DNA of 40,844 nucleotides from positions 1 to 40,844 of the forward strand of contig JANYCD010000052.1 of NCBI GenBank assembly GCA_025360425.1, read 5' to 3'. Below, one piece after another: positions 33,100-40,844 of this stretch. Every line of letters begins with the position of its first letter. The first letter of the stretch is position 1. The translations under genes and the position numbers were made by a program. The notes beneath the pieces are model-generated. The model saw only the letters and a list, made by a program, of their open reading frames with translations. It was not told the origin of the DNA and made no database searches. This DNA comes from Sterolibacteriaceae bacterium (GTDB lineage Bacteria > Pseudomonadota > Gammaproteobacteria > Burkholderiales > Rhodocyclaceae).

Positions 33100-35736
33100 A
33101 TGAAACGCATGCTTTTCAATGCGACGCAAGCCGAGGAACTCCGCGTCGCGATTGTTGATGGTCAGAAACTGATCGACCTCGACATCGAATCGGCCTCGAA
33201 AGAGCAACGCAAGAGCAACATCTACAAGGCAGTCATCACCCGCCTCGAGCCCAGCCTCGAAGCCGCCTTCGTCGACTACGGCGCCGAGCGCCATGGCTTC
33301 CTGCCGTTCAAGGAAGTTTCCCGGTCCTTCTTCAAAGCCGACGTCGATCCGGCCCGTGCCCGCATTCAGGATGCCCTGCACGTCGGTCAGGAACTGATCG
33401 TCCAAGTCGAAAAGGACGAGCGCGGCAACAAGGGCGCAGCCCTCACCACCTTCATCTCGCTGGCCGGCCGCTATCTGGTGCTGATGCCCAACAATCCACG
33501 CGGCGGCGGCGTCTCGCGCCGTGTCGAAGGCGAAGACCGCCAGGAGTTGCGCGATGTCATGGACGCACTCGACATACCACCGGGGATGAGTCTGATTGCC
33601 CGTACCGCGGGCATCGGCCGCAACGCCGAAGAACTGCAATGGGATCTGAACTACCTGATGCAGTTGTGGCGCGCCGTTGAAGGTGCCGCGCAAGGCCAAT
33701 CGGGCGCGTTCCTGATCTATCAGGAATCCAGCCTGGTGATTCGTGCGATCCGCGATTACTTCCATGCCGAAATTGGCGAAATCCTGATCGACACCGACGA
33801 CATCTACGAACAGGCCCAGCAGTTCATGGCCCACGTGATGCCGGGCAACGTCAATCGCGTCAAGCGCTACCAGGACGACGTGCCGCTGTTCTCCCGCTTC
33901 CAGATCGAACACCAGATCGAATCGGCCTACTCGCGCCAGGTCACACTGCCTTCCGGCGGTGCCATCGTCATTGACCACACCGAAGCTTTGGTTTCCGTCG
34001 ACGTCAACTCGGGCCGCGCCACCAAAGGCTCGGACATCGAGGAAACCGCCTTGCGCACCAACAGCGAAGCGGCCGATGAAATCGCCCGCCAGTTGCGGCT
34101 GCGTGACTTGGGCGGCCTGATCGTCATCGACTTCATCGACATGGAGTCCACCAAGAACCAGCGCGAGGTCGAGAACCGCCTGCGCGATGCCCTGCATCAT
34201 GATCGCGCCCGCGTCCAAACCGGCAAGATCAGTCGTTTCGGCCTGCTCGAACTGTCGCGCCAGCGCCTGCGTCCGGCACTGGCAGAAACCAGCTACGTCA
34301 CCTGCCCGCGCTGCACCGGCACTGGCCATACCCGCAGCACCGAATCTTCAGCATTGCACATCCTGCGCATCCTCGAAGAGGAAGCCATCAAGGAAAACAC
34401 CGGCGCGCTGCACGTCCAGGTGCCGGTGGATGTCGCCACTTTTCTGCTCAACGAAAAGCGTGTCGACATCGCCCACATCGAGCTGCGTCATCACGTCAAC
34501 CTGGTGATCATTCCCAACCGCCATCTGGAAACGCCGCAGCAGGAAATCACCCGCCTGCGTCACGACCAGCTCAATGCCGAGGGCACCGCGATCCCCAGCT
34601 ACCAGATGGCCGAAAAGCCGCTGGAAGAGGGCTACCAGACGCCGTCGGCCAATACCGAGGCAAAGCCGGTGCGCGCCGAGGCTGCGGTCAAGGGCATTAC
34701 GCCCGACCAACCCGCACCCAACATCGAGCATCCGGCAAAGGGAGCAACCACCACACCGAAGGCGGAAGCCGGCTTCTTCGCCAAGATCGTATCCTTCTTC
34801 AGTGGCGCGCCAGCCACGCCGCCCGTCGCAGAACTGGCGCAAAAACCGGCGCGGCGCGAACGCAGCGAACGTGGCGCACGCGATGGTCGCAACAACCGTG
34901 GCAATCGCCAAGGTCGCGACGAACGCCCGCCGCGCGAAGGTGGCGAGCGCAAGGAGCGCGGTGAACGTCCGGATCGCGGCGAACCACGTCCGCCCAAACG
35001 CGAAGAAGCGCAGGCCGATGGCAATCGCGAACCACGCCGCAACAAGCCTGAGCGCGGTGAGCGTCCACCACGTCCGCCGCGCCCCGAGCAAGGCGCAAAG
35101 CCGGCGAACGCCGAAGCGGCATCCGCTGACAATGCGCAATCCGCCGAAGTTCCAAACGGGCAGACCGATGCAGGTGGTCAAGGCGAACCACGTCGTCGCA
35201 GTCGCCGTGGCGGCCGTGGTCGCGGCGAACGGCGTCCGGAAGGCACCGAAGCCAATGGTCACGAGTCGCTGAACGGAACTGTCGCTGTTGAGGATTCGGC
35301 AGCAAACCCCGTGCAAACGCCGTTGGCAGCCGCCGCCAGCATTGAGCAGAGCGTCGTCGTTGCGGAGACTTACGCGCCGGTCGCCGAAGCTTCACTACGT
35401 CCGGCTGCAGTTGAACCGGTGTTCGTGCCCCAGCCCATGCCGGAGCCCGTGCCTTACCCCGTGACAGTCGAAGCCACGTCGGTTCCCGCAACGGTTGTCG
35501 AACCGGTACCCATTGCCCAACCAACGCCGCAACCAGCACCGCAGCCGATCAAGATCGATCTGTCCGGCTCGCTGGAGCAGGCGGGCTTGGTCATGATCGA
35601 GACCACCGCGGAAAAGAAAACCCGTCTCGATGCGCAGCCCGCGACGACCGAGCAACCGCAACTCGGGCGCAAGCCCAAGCCAGTGGTCGTAATCGCCGAT
35701 GAGCCGCTGCGAATCGTGGAAACCCGGCGCGAATAA
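33100..35736 (+). CDS. rne: Ribonuclease E
   Basis: This 878-residue endoribonuclease is the scaffold of the RNA degradosome. Residues 1-~400 are the catalytic half: the S1 domain (~36-120), metal-binding Asp-301 (VSVDVNSGR) and Asp-344 (IVIDFIDME), and the Zn-link TCPRCTGTGH (Cys-402, Cys-405). Residues ~558-569 (GFFAKIVSFFSG) form a short amphipathic helix like the membrane anchor of E. coli RNase E. Residues ~585-740 are an Arg/Glu/Pro-rich disordered region for RNA and partner binding, followed by an Ala/Val/Pro-rich tail ending PKPVVVIADEPLRIVETRRE. Start 33100 (MKRMLFNATQAEELR, GGAG upstream) is the family start; a GTG 13 codons earlier is not needed. Confidence 0.96.
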   Translation: MKRMLFNATQAEELRVAIVDGQKLIDLDIESASKEQRKSNIYKAVITRLEPSLEAAFVDYGAERHGFLPFKEVSRSFFKADVDPARARIQDALHVGQELIVQVEKDERGNKGAALTTFISLAGRYLVLMPNNPRGGGVSRRVEGEDRQELRDVMDALDIPPGMSLIARTAGIGRNAEELQWDLNYLMQLWRAVEGAAQGQSGAFLIYQESSLVIRAIRDYFHAEIGEILIDTDDIYEQAQQFMAHVMPGNVNRVKRYQDDVPLFSRFQIEHQIESAYSRQVTLPSGGAIVIDHTEALVSVDVNSGRATKGSDIEETALRTNSEAADEIARQLRLRDLGGLIVIDFIDMESTKNQREVENRLRDALHHDRARVQTGKISRFGLLELSRQRLRPALAETSYVTCPRCTGTGHTRSTESSALHILRILEEEAIKENTGALHVQVPVDVATFLLNEKRVDIAHIELRHHVNLVIIPNRHLETPQQEITRLRHDQLNAEGTAIPSYQMAEKPLEEGYQTPSANTEAKPVRAEAAVKGITPDQPAPNIEHPAKGATTTPKAEAGFFAKIVSFFSGAPATPPVAELAQKPARRERSERGARDGRNNRGNRQGRDERPPREGGERKERGERPDRGEPRPPKREEAQADGNREPRRNKPERGERPPRPPRPEQGAKPANAEAASADNAQSAEVPNGQTDAGGQGEPRRRSRRGGRGRGERRPEGTEANGHESLNGTVAVEDSAANPVQTPLAAAASIEQSVVVAETYAPVAEASLRPAAVEPVFVPQPMPEPVPYPVTVEATSVPATVVEPVPIAQPTPQPAPQPIKIDLSGSLEQAGLVMIETTAEKKTRLDAQPATTEQPQLGRKPKPVVVIADEPLRIVETRRE

Positions 35737-35754
35737 GCATTCGCATCACGCAAT

Positions 35755-35785
35755 AAAAAAGGGCGCACCACGGTGCGCCCTTTTT
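35755..35785. terminator. Bidirectional terminator between rne and the AI-2E-type permease gene
   Basis: GGGCGCACC (35761-35769) and GGTGCGCCC (35772-35780) pair almost without a loop, flanked by A6 on the left and T5 on the right. It serves rne on the plus strand and the convergent permease gene on the minus strand. Confidence 0.88.
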
Positions 35786-35794
35786 GTGAAGCAG

Positions 35795-36915
35795 CTAAAC
35801 CAGCAAGTCGGCCTTCGCCCGTTTCTCGCGCAGCGTCCGGCCGTGCCGATAGCGCGCCAGCAGACGGCCATCGGTGACGATCCTGCCGATGGTGTCGCCC
35901 ACCACCATCACCACGCCGAGCAGGGGCAGCACCAGCATCAGTCCGGAGATGCCGGCCACCGCGCCGCCGACAAAAATCATGGTCACGGTCACCAGCGGAT
36001 GAATGCGCAGGCTCTTGCCGATGGTCAAGGGCATATAGACGAAGTCGTCCAGCATACGCACCGCCATAACAGCGCGACCGCGCCGTAAGCCATCTCCGGC
36101 AATTGCGGAAAATCCGTCGCCGCAACCAGCACCACCAAAATGCCGCCGAGCAGGGAACCGACATAGGGCAGCCAGGCCAGGATGGCACACACCAGCCCCA
36201 GGGCCAGCGGTGCGGGCATGCCCATCCACCACAGGCCTGCCGCCAAGGTCGCGGTATCCAGCAAGGTCAGCTTGATCAGACCGACAAAGTAGGCACGCGT
36301 GGTGCGATCCACCTCGTGCAGCAGATAAAGTGTCCTTTCAAAGAATGCATTGGGAACCGCGGCGCCGAGCATGCGCTTGAAGCGGCCACCGTCGCGCAAA
36401 ATGAAAAAAGTGATAAAGGGCGCCAGCAGCATCGAAGGCGCCCAGGTCGCGACACCCGCCACCACGGGTTCCAGATATTGTTCAGCATGATCGGAGAGTT
36501 CGCTGAGGCGAATGCCGAGCTTGTCGGCAAGGTGTGCCCGCGCCAACACGCTCCAGGATTGTTCGAGCGTGCGCAATGAATGATCGAGCAGGCTCAATCC
36601 GCCTTGCAGATATCGCACCAGCGAAGCCTGCCAATCGATCAAATGTTCCGTCGCCCAGGGCAACAGCAAGGCCAGAAAGGCCAGCAGAACTATTGCCAAC
36701 ACCGCCATGACCAATGCCGACGCATCGGCGCGATGCATGCCACGGTACATCAGCGCGGTAATAACCGGAAACAGCAGGTGATACAGAATCAGCCCGAGCA
36801 GGAAGGGAATCACCAGCCAGAGTATTTTTTGCAACAGGAACAGCAGGACGCAGGTGCTGCCGATGATCGAAGCCCACACCACCGGGCCCGAACCGCGGCG
36901 CACGCCAATGCTCAC
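35795..36915 (-). pseudogene. AI-2E family transporter (PerM-like), frameshifted
   Basis: The first frame (36915 down to ~36068) encodes an eight-helix permease of the AI-2E/PerM family: TCVLLFLLQKILWLVIPFLLGLILYHLLFPV, LLAPFITFFILRDGGRFKRML, LVCAILAWLPYVGSLLGGILVVLVA. It breaks after YGAVALL. The other frame continues the protein seamlessly from MAVRMLDDFVYMPLTIGKSLRIHPLVTVTMIFVGGAVAGISGLMLVLPLLGVV to the stop at 35795. Restoring one base near 36067-36069 gives a normal ~373-residue protein. A real one-base deletion or a sequence error are both possible; the site is not a long homopolymer. The start is GTG, overlapping the stop of the upstream gene (GTGA). The substrate of this subfamily is unknown. 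Confidence 0.85.
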
Positions 36916-37400
36916 AGGTGCTGCTCGGCGCGGGCGCCGAGTACGCTGTCGCGCAGCCGCGCGCCGAGATGTCGCGCCAGTTGTAGTGACAACTTGGAAG
37001 CCGTCAGCGCATTGGTCTCCAGCAATTCCTGAAAATCCATACGAAAGAACACGCCCAGGCTGCAGGCCGTTGCCGCCCTGGCCTGTGCAGCGCGCGGCGA
37101 ATTATCCAGCAGCGCGAGTTCGCCGAAAAAATTGCCCGGCCCCAGTTCGGCGATGCGGCCACTCGCAGGCTGGCCCTGGCGGCAGATGGTCACCTTGCCG
37201 GCTAAGACAAAATAGATCGCCTGGCCGTCTTCGCCTTCGTCAAAGATCACCTCGTCCTGCTGGTACTGGCGTTCGTGCAGCAGGCCATCCACAATGCGCA
37301 GTTCCCGCACATCGAGCGTGGCAAACAGCGACAGTGCCTGCAAACGCAGCAGCCTGTCGGACAATGGTTTCAATTGGGGCAGGCGCATGGTCTTGAGCAA
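36912..37400 (-). CDS. Stand-alone cyclic-nucleotide-binding domain protein
   Basis: This 162-residue protein has one cNMP-binding fold: LFATLDVRELRIVDGLLHERQYQQDEVIFDEGEDGQAIYFVLAGKVTI, then the phosphate-binding cassette PGNFFGELALLDNSPRAAQARA. There is no DNA-binding helix-turn-helix, so it is not a Crp/Fnr regulator. The gene overlaps the permease gene by 4 bp, which suggests that it modulates that permease or acts with it in response to cAMP or c-di-GMP; this is inference. ATG 37400 is used; a second ATG at 37388 is possible. Confidence 0.85.
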   Translation of the reverse strand: MLKTMRLPQLKPLSDRLLRLQALSLFATLDVRELRIVDGLLHERQYQQDEVIFDEGEDGQAIYFVLAGKVTICRQGQPASGRIAELGPGNFFGELALLDNSPRAAQARAATACSLGVFFRMDFQELLETNALTASKLSLQLARHLGARLRDSVLGARAEQHL

Positions 37401-37434
37401 AAGTTGGGCGTGGTCATTCTAGCGGAAGGGCGGC

Positions 37435-37926
37435 TCAGTTCTTGTCCGCGCGCAGCAGCAACGCAACAGCCTGCGCCGCGATGCCCTCGCCGCGCCCGGT
37501 GAGGCCAAGCTTCTCCGTCGTCTTGCCCTTGACGTTAACCTGCTCCGCGGCGATGCCGAGGTCCGCCGCGATGTTGGCGCACATGGCGGCGGCATGCGGC
37601 GCGATCTTCGGCGCTTCGGCAATCACGGTGCAATCCACATTGCCGACACGCCACCCGGCGGCGCGAATTTTTTCCATCGCGGCACGCAGCAACGCGCGAC
37701 TGTCGGCGCCGGCAAACGCCGCATCGGTATCGGGAAAATGCCGACCGATATCGCCCAGACCCGCCGCGCCGAGCAAGGCATCCGTCAACGCATGCAACAG
37801 CACGTCGGCATCGGAATGCCCGAGCAGTCCGCGCGCGCTGGCGATGCGCACACCGCCGAGAATCAGCGGCCGGCCTTCCACCAGCGCATGTACATCGAAG
37901 CCCTGCCCGACGCGGATGTCCATCAT
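37435..37926 (-). CDS. ispF: 2-C-methyl-D-erythritol 2,4-cyclodiphosphate synthase
   Basis: This 163-residue enzyme of the MEP isoprenoid pathway cyclises CDP-ME 2-phosphate. The zinc site is in [11 protein letters not shown], and [20 protein letters not shown] and [10 protein letters not shown] are signature motifs. The ending KATEKLG-type [23 protein letters not shown] is intact. The start at 37926 forms ATGA with the ispD stop; the next codon is also ATG (37923) and is an alternative. The ispD-ispF order is conserved. Confidence 0.96.
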   Translation of the reverse strand: MMDIRVGQGFDVHALVEGRPLILGGVRIASARGLLGHSDADVLLHALTDALLGAAGLGDIGRHFPDTDAAFAGADSRALLRAAMEKIRAAGWRVGNVDCTVIAEAPKIAPHAAAMCANIAADLGIAAEQVNVKGKTTEKLGLTGRGEGIAAQAVALLLRADKN

Positions 37927-38609
37927 GTCTCCCTGTTTGCGAGGATCAGTTCCGCGAGGCGCAAATCCTCCGGCCATGTCACTTTCAAATTGGTGCCTTC
38001 GGCATGCACCAGCTTCGGTTGCAGGCCCAACGCTTCCATGGCGCCGGCCTCGTCGGTGACATCGACACACGCCTGCAACGCCTGCAGCAACCGGTGATGG
38101 CGAAACATCTGCGGCGTCTGCGCCTGCCACAGTTGCTCGCGCGAAACGGTCGCGGCAATGCGCGACGCCGAATCCGCGCGCTTCAAGGTATCGGCCACAG
38201 GCCTGGCGAGAATGCCGCCCACCGCATCATCGCCAACCTCGCGTATCAAGGCATCGACCTGCGCCACCGTCAGGCAGGGCCGCGCCGCATCATGCACCAG
38301 CACCCAATCTTCCGCGCCAACACGATCCGCCATCGCCTGCAATCCGTTGCGCACGCTGGCGGCACGGGTCTCGCCGCCACAACGCAATACCGCGAGCTTG
38401 TCGTCGAGCACACGCCAATCATGGTGCTGCCACTCCGCATCGTCCGTCGCCAGCACCACGAACACCTTCGAAATCTGCGGCGCCGCGCACAGCGTGGCCA
38501 AGGCATGGTGGATCATCGGCCGGCCGGCCAGCGTCAAATACTGTTTGGGCAGCCTCTCCCCCATCCGCGCGCCACTGCCGGCCGCGGGCACCAATGCAAC
38601 ATAAGCCAT
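37923..38609 (-). CDS. ispD: 2-C-methyl-D-erythritol 4-phosphate cytidylyltransferase
   Basis: This 228-residue enzyme attaches CMP to MEP, the step two before IspF. The nucleotide-binding N-terminus is [46 protein letters not shown] and [10 protein letters not shown] are the other signatures, and the ending [15 protein letters not shown] is typical. Length is normal. Its promoter is not clear: TACAAT at 38620-38615 (minus) is only 5 nt from the ATG. Confidence 0.96.
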   Translation of the reverse strand: MAYVALVPAAGSGARMGERLPKQYLTLAGRPMIHHALATLCAAPQISKVFVVLATDDAEWQHHDWRVLDDKLAVLRCGGETRAASVRNGLQAMADRVGAEDWVLVHDAARPCLTVAQVDALIREVGDDAVGGILARPVADTLKRADSASRIAATVSREQLWQAQTPQMFRHHRLLQALQACVDVTDEAGAMEALGLQPKLVHAEGTNLKVTWPEDLRLAELILANRET

Positions 38610-38867
38610 GTCGAATTGTAAGGTCTGCGGTAAATCGAAGCCAGTTCAAAGCACAGCCCCTCAATACCATCGGCGAAATATCATGAGTAGTTTTGGACCT
38701 GGGCAGTAGCTGTCCGTATGATTGGCAATTGTTATCGGGAGGTAAATCGGATAGTCTTTTTCAAATGAACAACTTATTGAAAAAATCGGATGTCCGCATG
38801 ATTGAGAAAAACCGGACAGGGCTGTCCGGCTAATAACTGTTAGCCATCGCCGAGCAGAATTTGCCAT
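38610..38867. repeat. Repeat-rich spacer at the core/accessory boundary
   Basis: 258 nt without a gene. It holds: a direct repeat TGTCCGYATGATTG at 38711-38724 and 38791-38804; an inverted repeat TTTTTCAA/TTGAAAAA at 38757-38764 and 38777-38784, flanked by AAATCGGAT at 38744-38752 and 38783-38791; the palindrome CCGGACAG-GG-CTGTCCGG at 38812-38829; and GGCTAA/TTAGCC at 38828-38845, containing GTTAGCC (38839-38845), a plausible integron core site. It looks like a recombination boundary or a decayed att site. Confidence 0.5.
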
Positions 38868-39239
38868 ATGACCATGCAAAAGTTGCGCGATCTTGGAGTG
38901 CACCTTGTAGTGTGGATGCTTATATTCTCGGCCGTGTCGATCTTCTATGTCTTGTTCCCAACGCCGGAAATCGACGGCATTGTGCATTCGTATCCCGGTC
39001 AAATTTCAGTGATTGTCGGTGGTAGAGATGGATTTTCCGGGAGCAAGTCTTACCATCGGAGAAATTTCTTTTTGATCCCCTCGGTATTTTATGACCCCAA
39101 GGTCATTACAGTAAGAAAGGTAGACGGCGATGCCCCGGAGGTTACTGAAGACAAGGAGGGGTTTCTATTTGTTGTTACATTGGTTGTCATAAGCGCGACA
39201 CTGTACTTTCGCAAGCGTTGGCGCAAAGACGATGCCTAA
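38868..39239 (+). CDS. Hypothetical small membrane protein, cassette-type
   Basis: This 123-residue protein is of unknown function. A transmembrane helix lies at ~11-30 (VHLVVWMLIFSAVSIFYVLF), followed by a ~65-residue exposed beta-rich segment (IDGIVHSYPGQISVIVGG...RRNFFLIPSVFYDPKVITVRKV), a second helix at ~99-114 (FLFVVTLVVISATLYF) and a basic tail RKRWRKDDA. I recognise no family. It begins 22 nt after a GTTAGCC core-like site, and its TAA stop lies inside the left end (GCCTAAC) of an attC-like site, the pattern expected of an integron gene cassette. Composition is more AT-rich than the core genes to the left. Confidence 0.6.
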   Translation: MTMQKLRDLGVHLVVWMLIFSAVSIFYVLFPTPEIDGIVHSYPGQISVIVGGRDGFSGSKSYHRRNFFLIPSVFYDPKVITVRKVDGDAPEVTEDKEGFLFVVTLVVISATLYFRKRWRKDDA

Positions 39240-39311
39240 CTCGTCGCTCAAGTTCGCTCCCTCCGGTCGCTGGGACGCGCCTTTGGCGCGCTCCTTAGCT
39301 CCACGTTATGC
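39234..39311 (+). other. attC-like integron recombination site
   Basis: 78 bp bounded by GCCTAAC (39234-39240, R'' type RYYYAAC) and GTTATGC (39305-39311, R' like GTTRRRY with one mismatch). Inside are imperfectly complementary arms, GCTCAAG against CTTAGC with one extrahelical C, a short unpaired spacer next to the R boxes, and a terminal GGACGCGCC-TTT-GGCGCGCTCC stem. These are the structural marks of attC: R box, spacer, L box with bulged base, variable terminal structure. The upstream ORF stops inside it. No integrase is visible. Confidence 0.65.
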
Positions 39312-39346
39312 CCCAACCGAACACACTCTGACATCACTGCCTACAA

Positions 39347-40844
39347 ATGAGATCACAAATAGCTTTTGAATTTCCGACTCGAGAAGAGAGCACTGAGAGA
39401 TTGCCTGTTAAACCACTGGAAGGCTACAAGGGTCTCGCTGGATTTCATAAATACTGGGGTAAGAAACCCACGGAAGCTTGGCATCTGCTTATCGAACGCT
39501 TAACAAAACCGAAAGATACTGTTCTCGACCCATTCTTGGGATCGGGTCTAGTCGCAAAGGAATGCACAGATTTAAGCAGGCGTTTTATAGGATTTGACAT
39601 CAATCCAATTTGCCTCGAACTCACAGAACTGTATCTTTCTCCACCAACACATCAGGAATTGAAATCTGCCCTCAATTCAATTTACAAGAATTTACTTCCG
39701 ACAAGTAATCGCCTCTACAAACTCAGTACAGGGGATGTTGCATCGCATTTACTTTGGGAAAACAACACCATTGTTAAGGTCTGGAAGAAATCCGGAAGAG
39801 CTAGAGTTGAACTAGTAGTTGAAAGGGATGAATTAAAAATTCTCGAAGATGCCAAAAAATATACGCCACACAATAAATCAAACTTCAGATTCTTCGAGAA
39901 TTCCAGAATTAACTCAAAGAGCACTATGGAGATAGATCAACTATTTACACCGCGTGCACTTGAAGTAATTGATCGTATCCTTGACGAAATAACGAAGACC
40001 ACCGGAAATACAAGGCGCGCTTTGCGATTAATTTTATCTGCGGCGTTAGGGCAAATGTCACGTATGGTATTTGCGGTATCGAAGCGTGGAAAGGCGCGAG
40101 GCATTGAATCAGAATCAATTGAAGTAGGTAGCTGGGTCATCGGATATTGGCGACCAGGGCAACATTTTGAAGTCAATGCACTCAACTGCTTCGAAAATAA
40201 AGCCAATAAGCTACTCAAAGCACTAAATGACATGGGTCCGTCGTGCAATGTGAGTGTTGCAGCGGAAGGGTTAGATTTTTTTCAGGAGGGGAAGGATTGT
40301 TTTCTTGCTCTTGGCGATTCTGAAGAACTGCTCAAACAAATACCTTCTGAATCGGTAAATGTAATCCTAACGGACCCACCTCATGGTGATCGTATACCGT
40401 ATTTAGAACTAAGTGAGATGTGGAATGGCTTTCTCGGGTATGAGTCCGATTTGTCCGGCGAGCTTGTAATATCAAATGCAAAAACCCGAAACAAGGATCA
40501 AGCAACATACAACAAAAAACTATTAAGAATATTATTTGAGTGCAGCAGGGTATTAAGAAATGATGGAGTAATTGCCATTATGTTCAACGCGCGATCCGCT
40601 GATCATTGGGAAAGTCTTCATCAACTAGAGGCAGAAACTTCATTTTCATTTGTCGGGTGTTATCCAATGCAATACTCAGCAGGATCGGTGGTGCAAGATA
40701 ACCGAGATGGAGGACTGAAATCGGACTATGCCTTGCTCTACATAAAAAGTTTGAATGGTAAAAATATTTTACAGATCAATACCCTTAAAGGTCGCCCTAC
40801 AACTATCCCCGATCAGATTGAAACTATTTTAGATATAATTAAAA
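39347..40844 (+). CDS. DNA methyltransferase, KYWGKKP type (partial, runs off the window)
   Basis: The frame is open for 499 codons to the window end. It starts MRSQIAFEFPTREES. FHKYWGKKPTEAW (34-45) is the opening shared by a group of large DNA N4/N6 methyltransferases. The SAM motif I is VLDPFLGSGLVA (59-70), with GFDINPICLEL supplying the acidic ribose-binding residue. Catalytic motif IV is LTDPPHGDRIPYLELSEMWN (341-360), with His where Tyr of DPPY is usual. About 270 residues lie between the two, possibly for target recognition. Order I then IV is alpha-like. Composition is strongly AT-rich against the core genes, indicating transfer. It starts 35 nt after the attC-like site. It could be a solitary or restriction/defence methyltransferase; its partners would lie to the right. 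Confidence 0.8.
   Translation, partial: MRSQIAFEFPTREESTERLPVKPLEGYKGLAGFHKYWGKKPTEAWHLLIERLTKPKDTVLDPFLGSGLVAKECTDLSRRFIGFDINPICLELTELYLSPPTHQELKSALNSIYKNLLPTSNRLYKLSTGDVASHLLWENNTIVKVWKKSGRARVELVVERDELKILEDAKKYTPHNKSNFRFFENSRINSKSTMEIDQLFTPRALEVIDRILDEITKTTGNTRRALRLILSAALGQMSRMVFAVSKRGKARGIESESIEVGSWVIGYWRPGQHFEVNALNCFENKANKLLKALNDMGPSCNVSVAAEGLDFFQEGKDCFLALGDSEELLKQIPSESVNVILTDPPHGDRIPYLELSEMWNGFLGYESDLSGELVISNAKTRNKDQATYNKKLLRILFECSRVLRNDGVIAIMFNARSADHWESLHQLEAETSFSFVGCYPMQYSAGSVVQDNRDGGLKSDYALLYIKSLNGKNILQINTLKGRPTTIPDQIETILDIIK

Noticed and set aside
32983-34329. Long open frame (448 codons) on the minus strand opposite rne
   Set aside because: The plus strand encodes a complete RNase E catalytic domain. 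The minus-strand frame has biased Asp/Val/Ala-rich composition typical of an antisense shadow in GC-rich coding DNA and matches no family.
38610-38620. TACAAT as the -10 of ispD
   Set aside because: It is 5 nt from the ATG, which would need a nearly leaderless mRNA, and no -35 lies at 16-18 nt.
39715-40248. Minus-strand ORFs inside the methyltransferase region
   Set aside because: They are short and antisense to a 499-codon frame with clear SAM and catalytic motifs.
38839-40844. A complete integron with integrase
   Set aside because: No tyrosine-recombinase ORF is present. The expected left neighbour is ispD, so only cassette-like features can be claimed.
1-40844. CRISPR arrays, rRNA and tRNA genes
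   Set aside because: No regularly spaced repeats and no cloverleaf or rRNA-like stretches were seen on either strand; short direct repeats found are isolated pairs.

Overview
The window is a GC-rich betaproteobacterial chromosome segment. The gene orders lepA-lepB-DUF4845-rnc-era-recO-pdxJ-acpS-nagZ, rpoE-rseA-rseB-mucD, rpmF-plsX-fabH-fabD-fabG-acpP-fabF and rluC/rne are typical of that class. An arginine at position 32 of EF-P and an RNase E with a long basic tail also fit. A relative of Rhodocyclales/Nitrosomonadales is plausible, but the species cannot be fixed from sequence reading alone.

Left edge (1-1040): the 3' end of an IS1182-type transposase gene is joined in frame to the first ~93 codons of a papain-like (C1) peptidase. 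The resulting chimeric ORF keeps a promoter and a Shine-Dalgarno. It stands where some relatives have earP, upstream of an R32-type (rhamnosylation-type) efp. Next come a glutathione transferase-like gene and a convergent, tightly overlapping run on the minus strand for translation, secretion and RNA processing (lepA to nagZ, with ATGA overlaps). This is preceded by the envelope-stress unit rpoE-rseA-rseB-mucD, with a sigma-E-like autoregulatory promoter, and by the divergent nadB.

Accessory insertion (15886-21716): between nadB and the fatty-acid cluster, which usually lie close together in this class, sits a five-gene minus-strand unit. It encodes a periplasmic beta-propeller protein with a haem-binding CSNCH motif, a CrtC/AttH-like protein, an APH-fold kinase, a small unknown protein and an SDR dehydrogenase, and it has its own consensus -35. 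This is the best candidate for an undescribed pathway.

Fatty-acid block (21797-28416): YgfX-like protein, fabF, acpP, fabG, fabD, fabH, plsX, rpmF and yceD. fabF has an in-frame TGA exactly at a usually conserved Cys codon. The remaining 36 codons, including the GFGGTN active-site loop, follow intact. A perfect 16-bp hairpin separates rpmF from plsX.

RNA/peptidoglycan/isoprenoid block (28417-38609): maf, an RsmI-type methylase, sppA, a Rieske protein, a HAD phosphatase, rluC, rne with a ~440-nt leader, a frameshifted AI-2E-type permease, a lone cyclic-nucleotide-binding protein, ispF and ispD.

Right edge (38610-40844): composition drops to AT-rich. A small membrane-protein ORF ends inside an attC-like site, followed by the start of a large DNA methyltransferase that runs off the window. 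This looks like an integron-cassette-type or other laterally acquired region without a visible integrase. No rRNA, tRNA or CRISPR array was seen.
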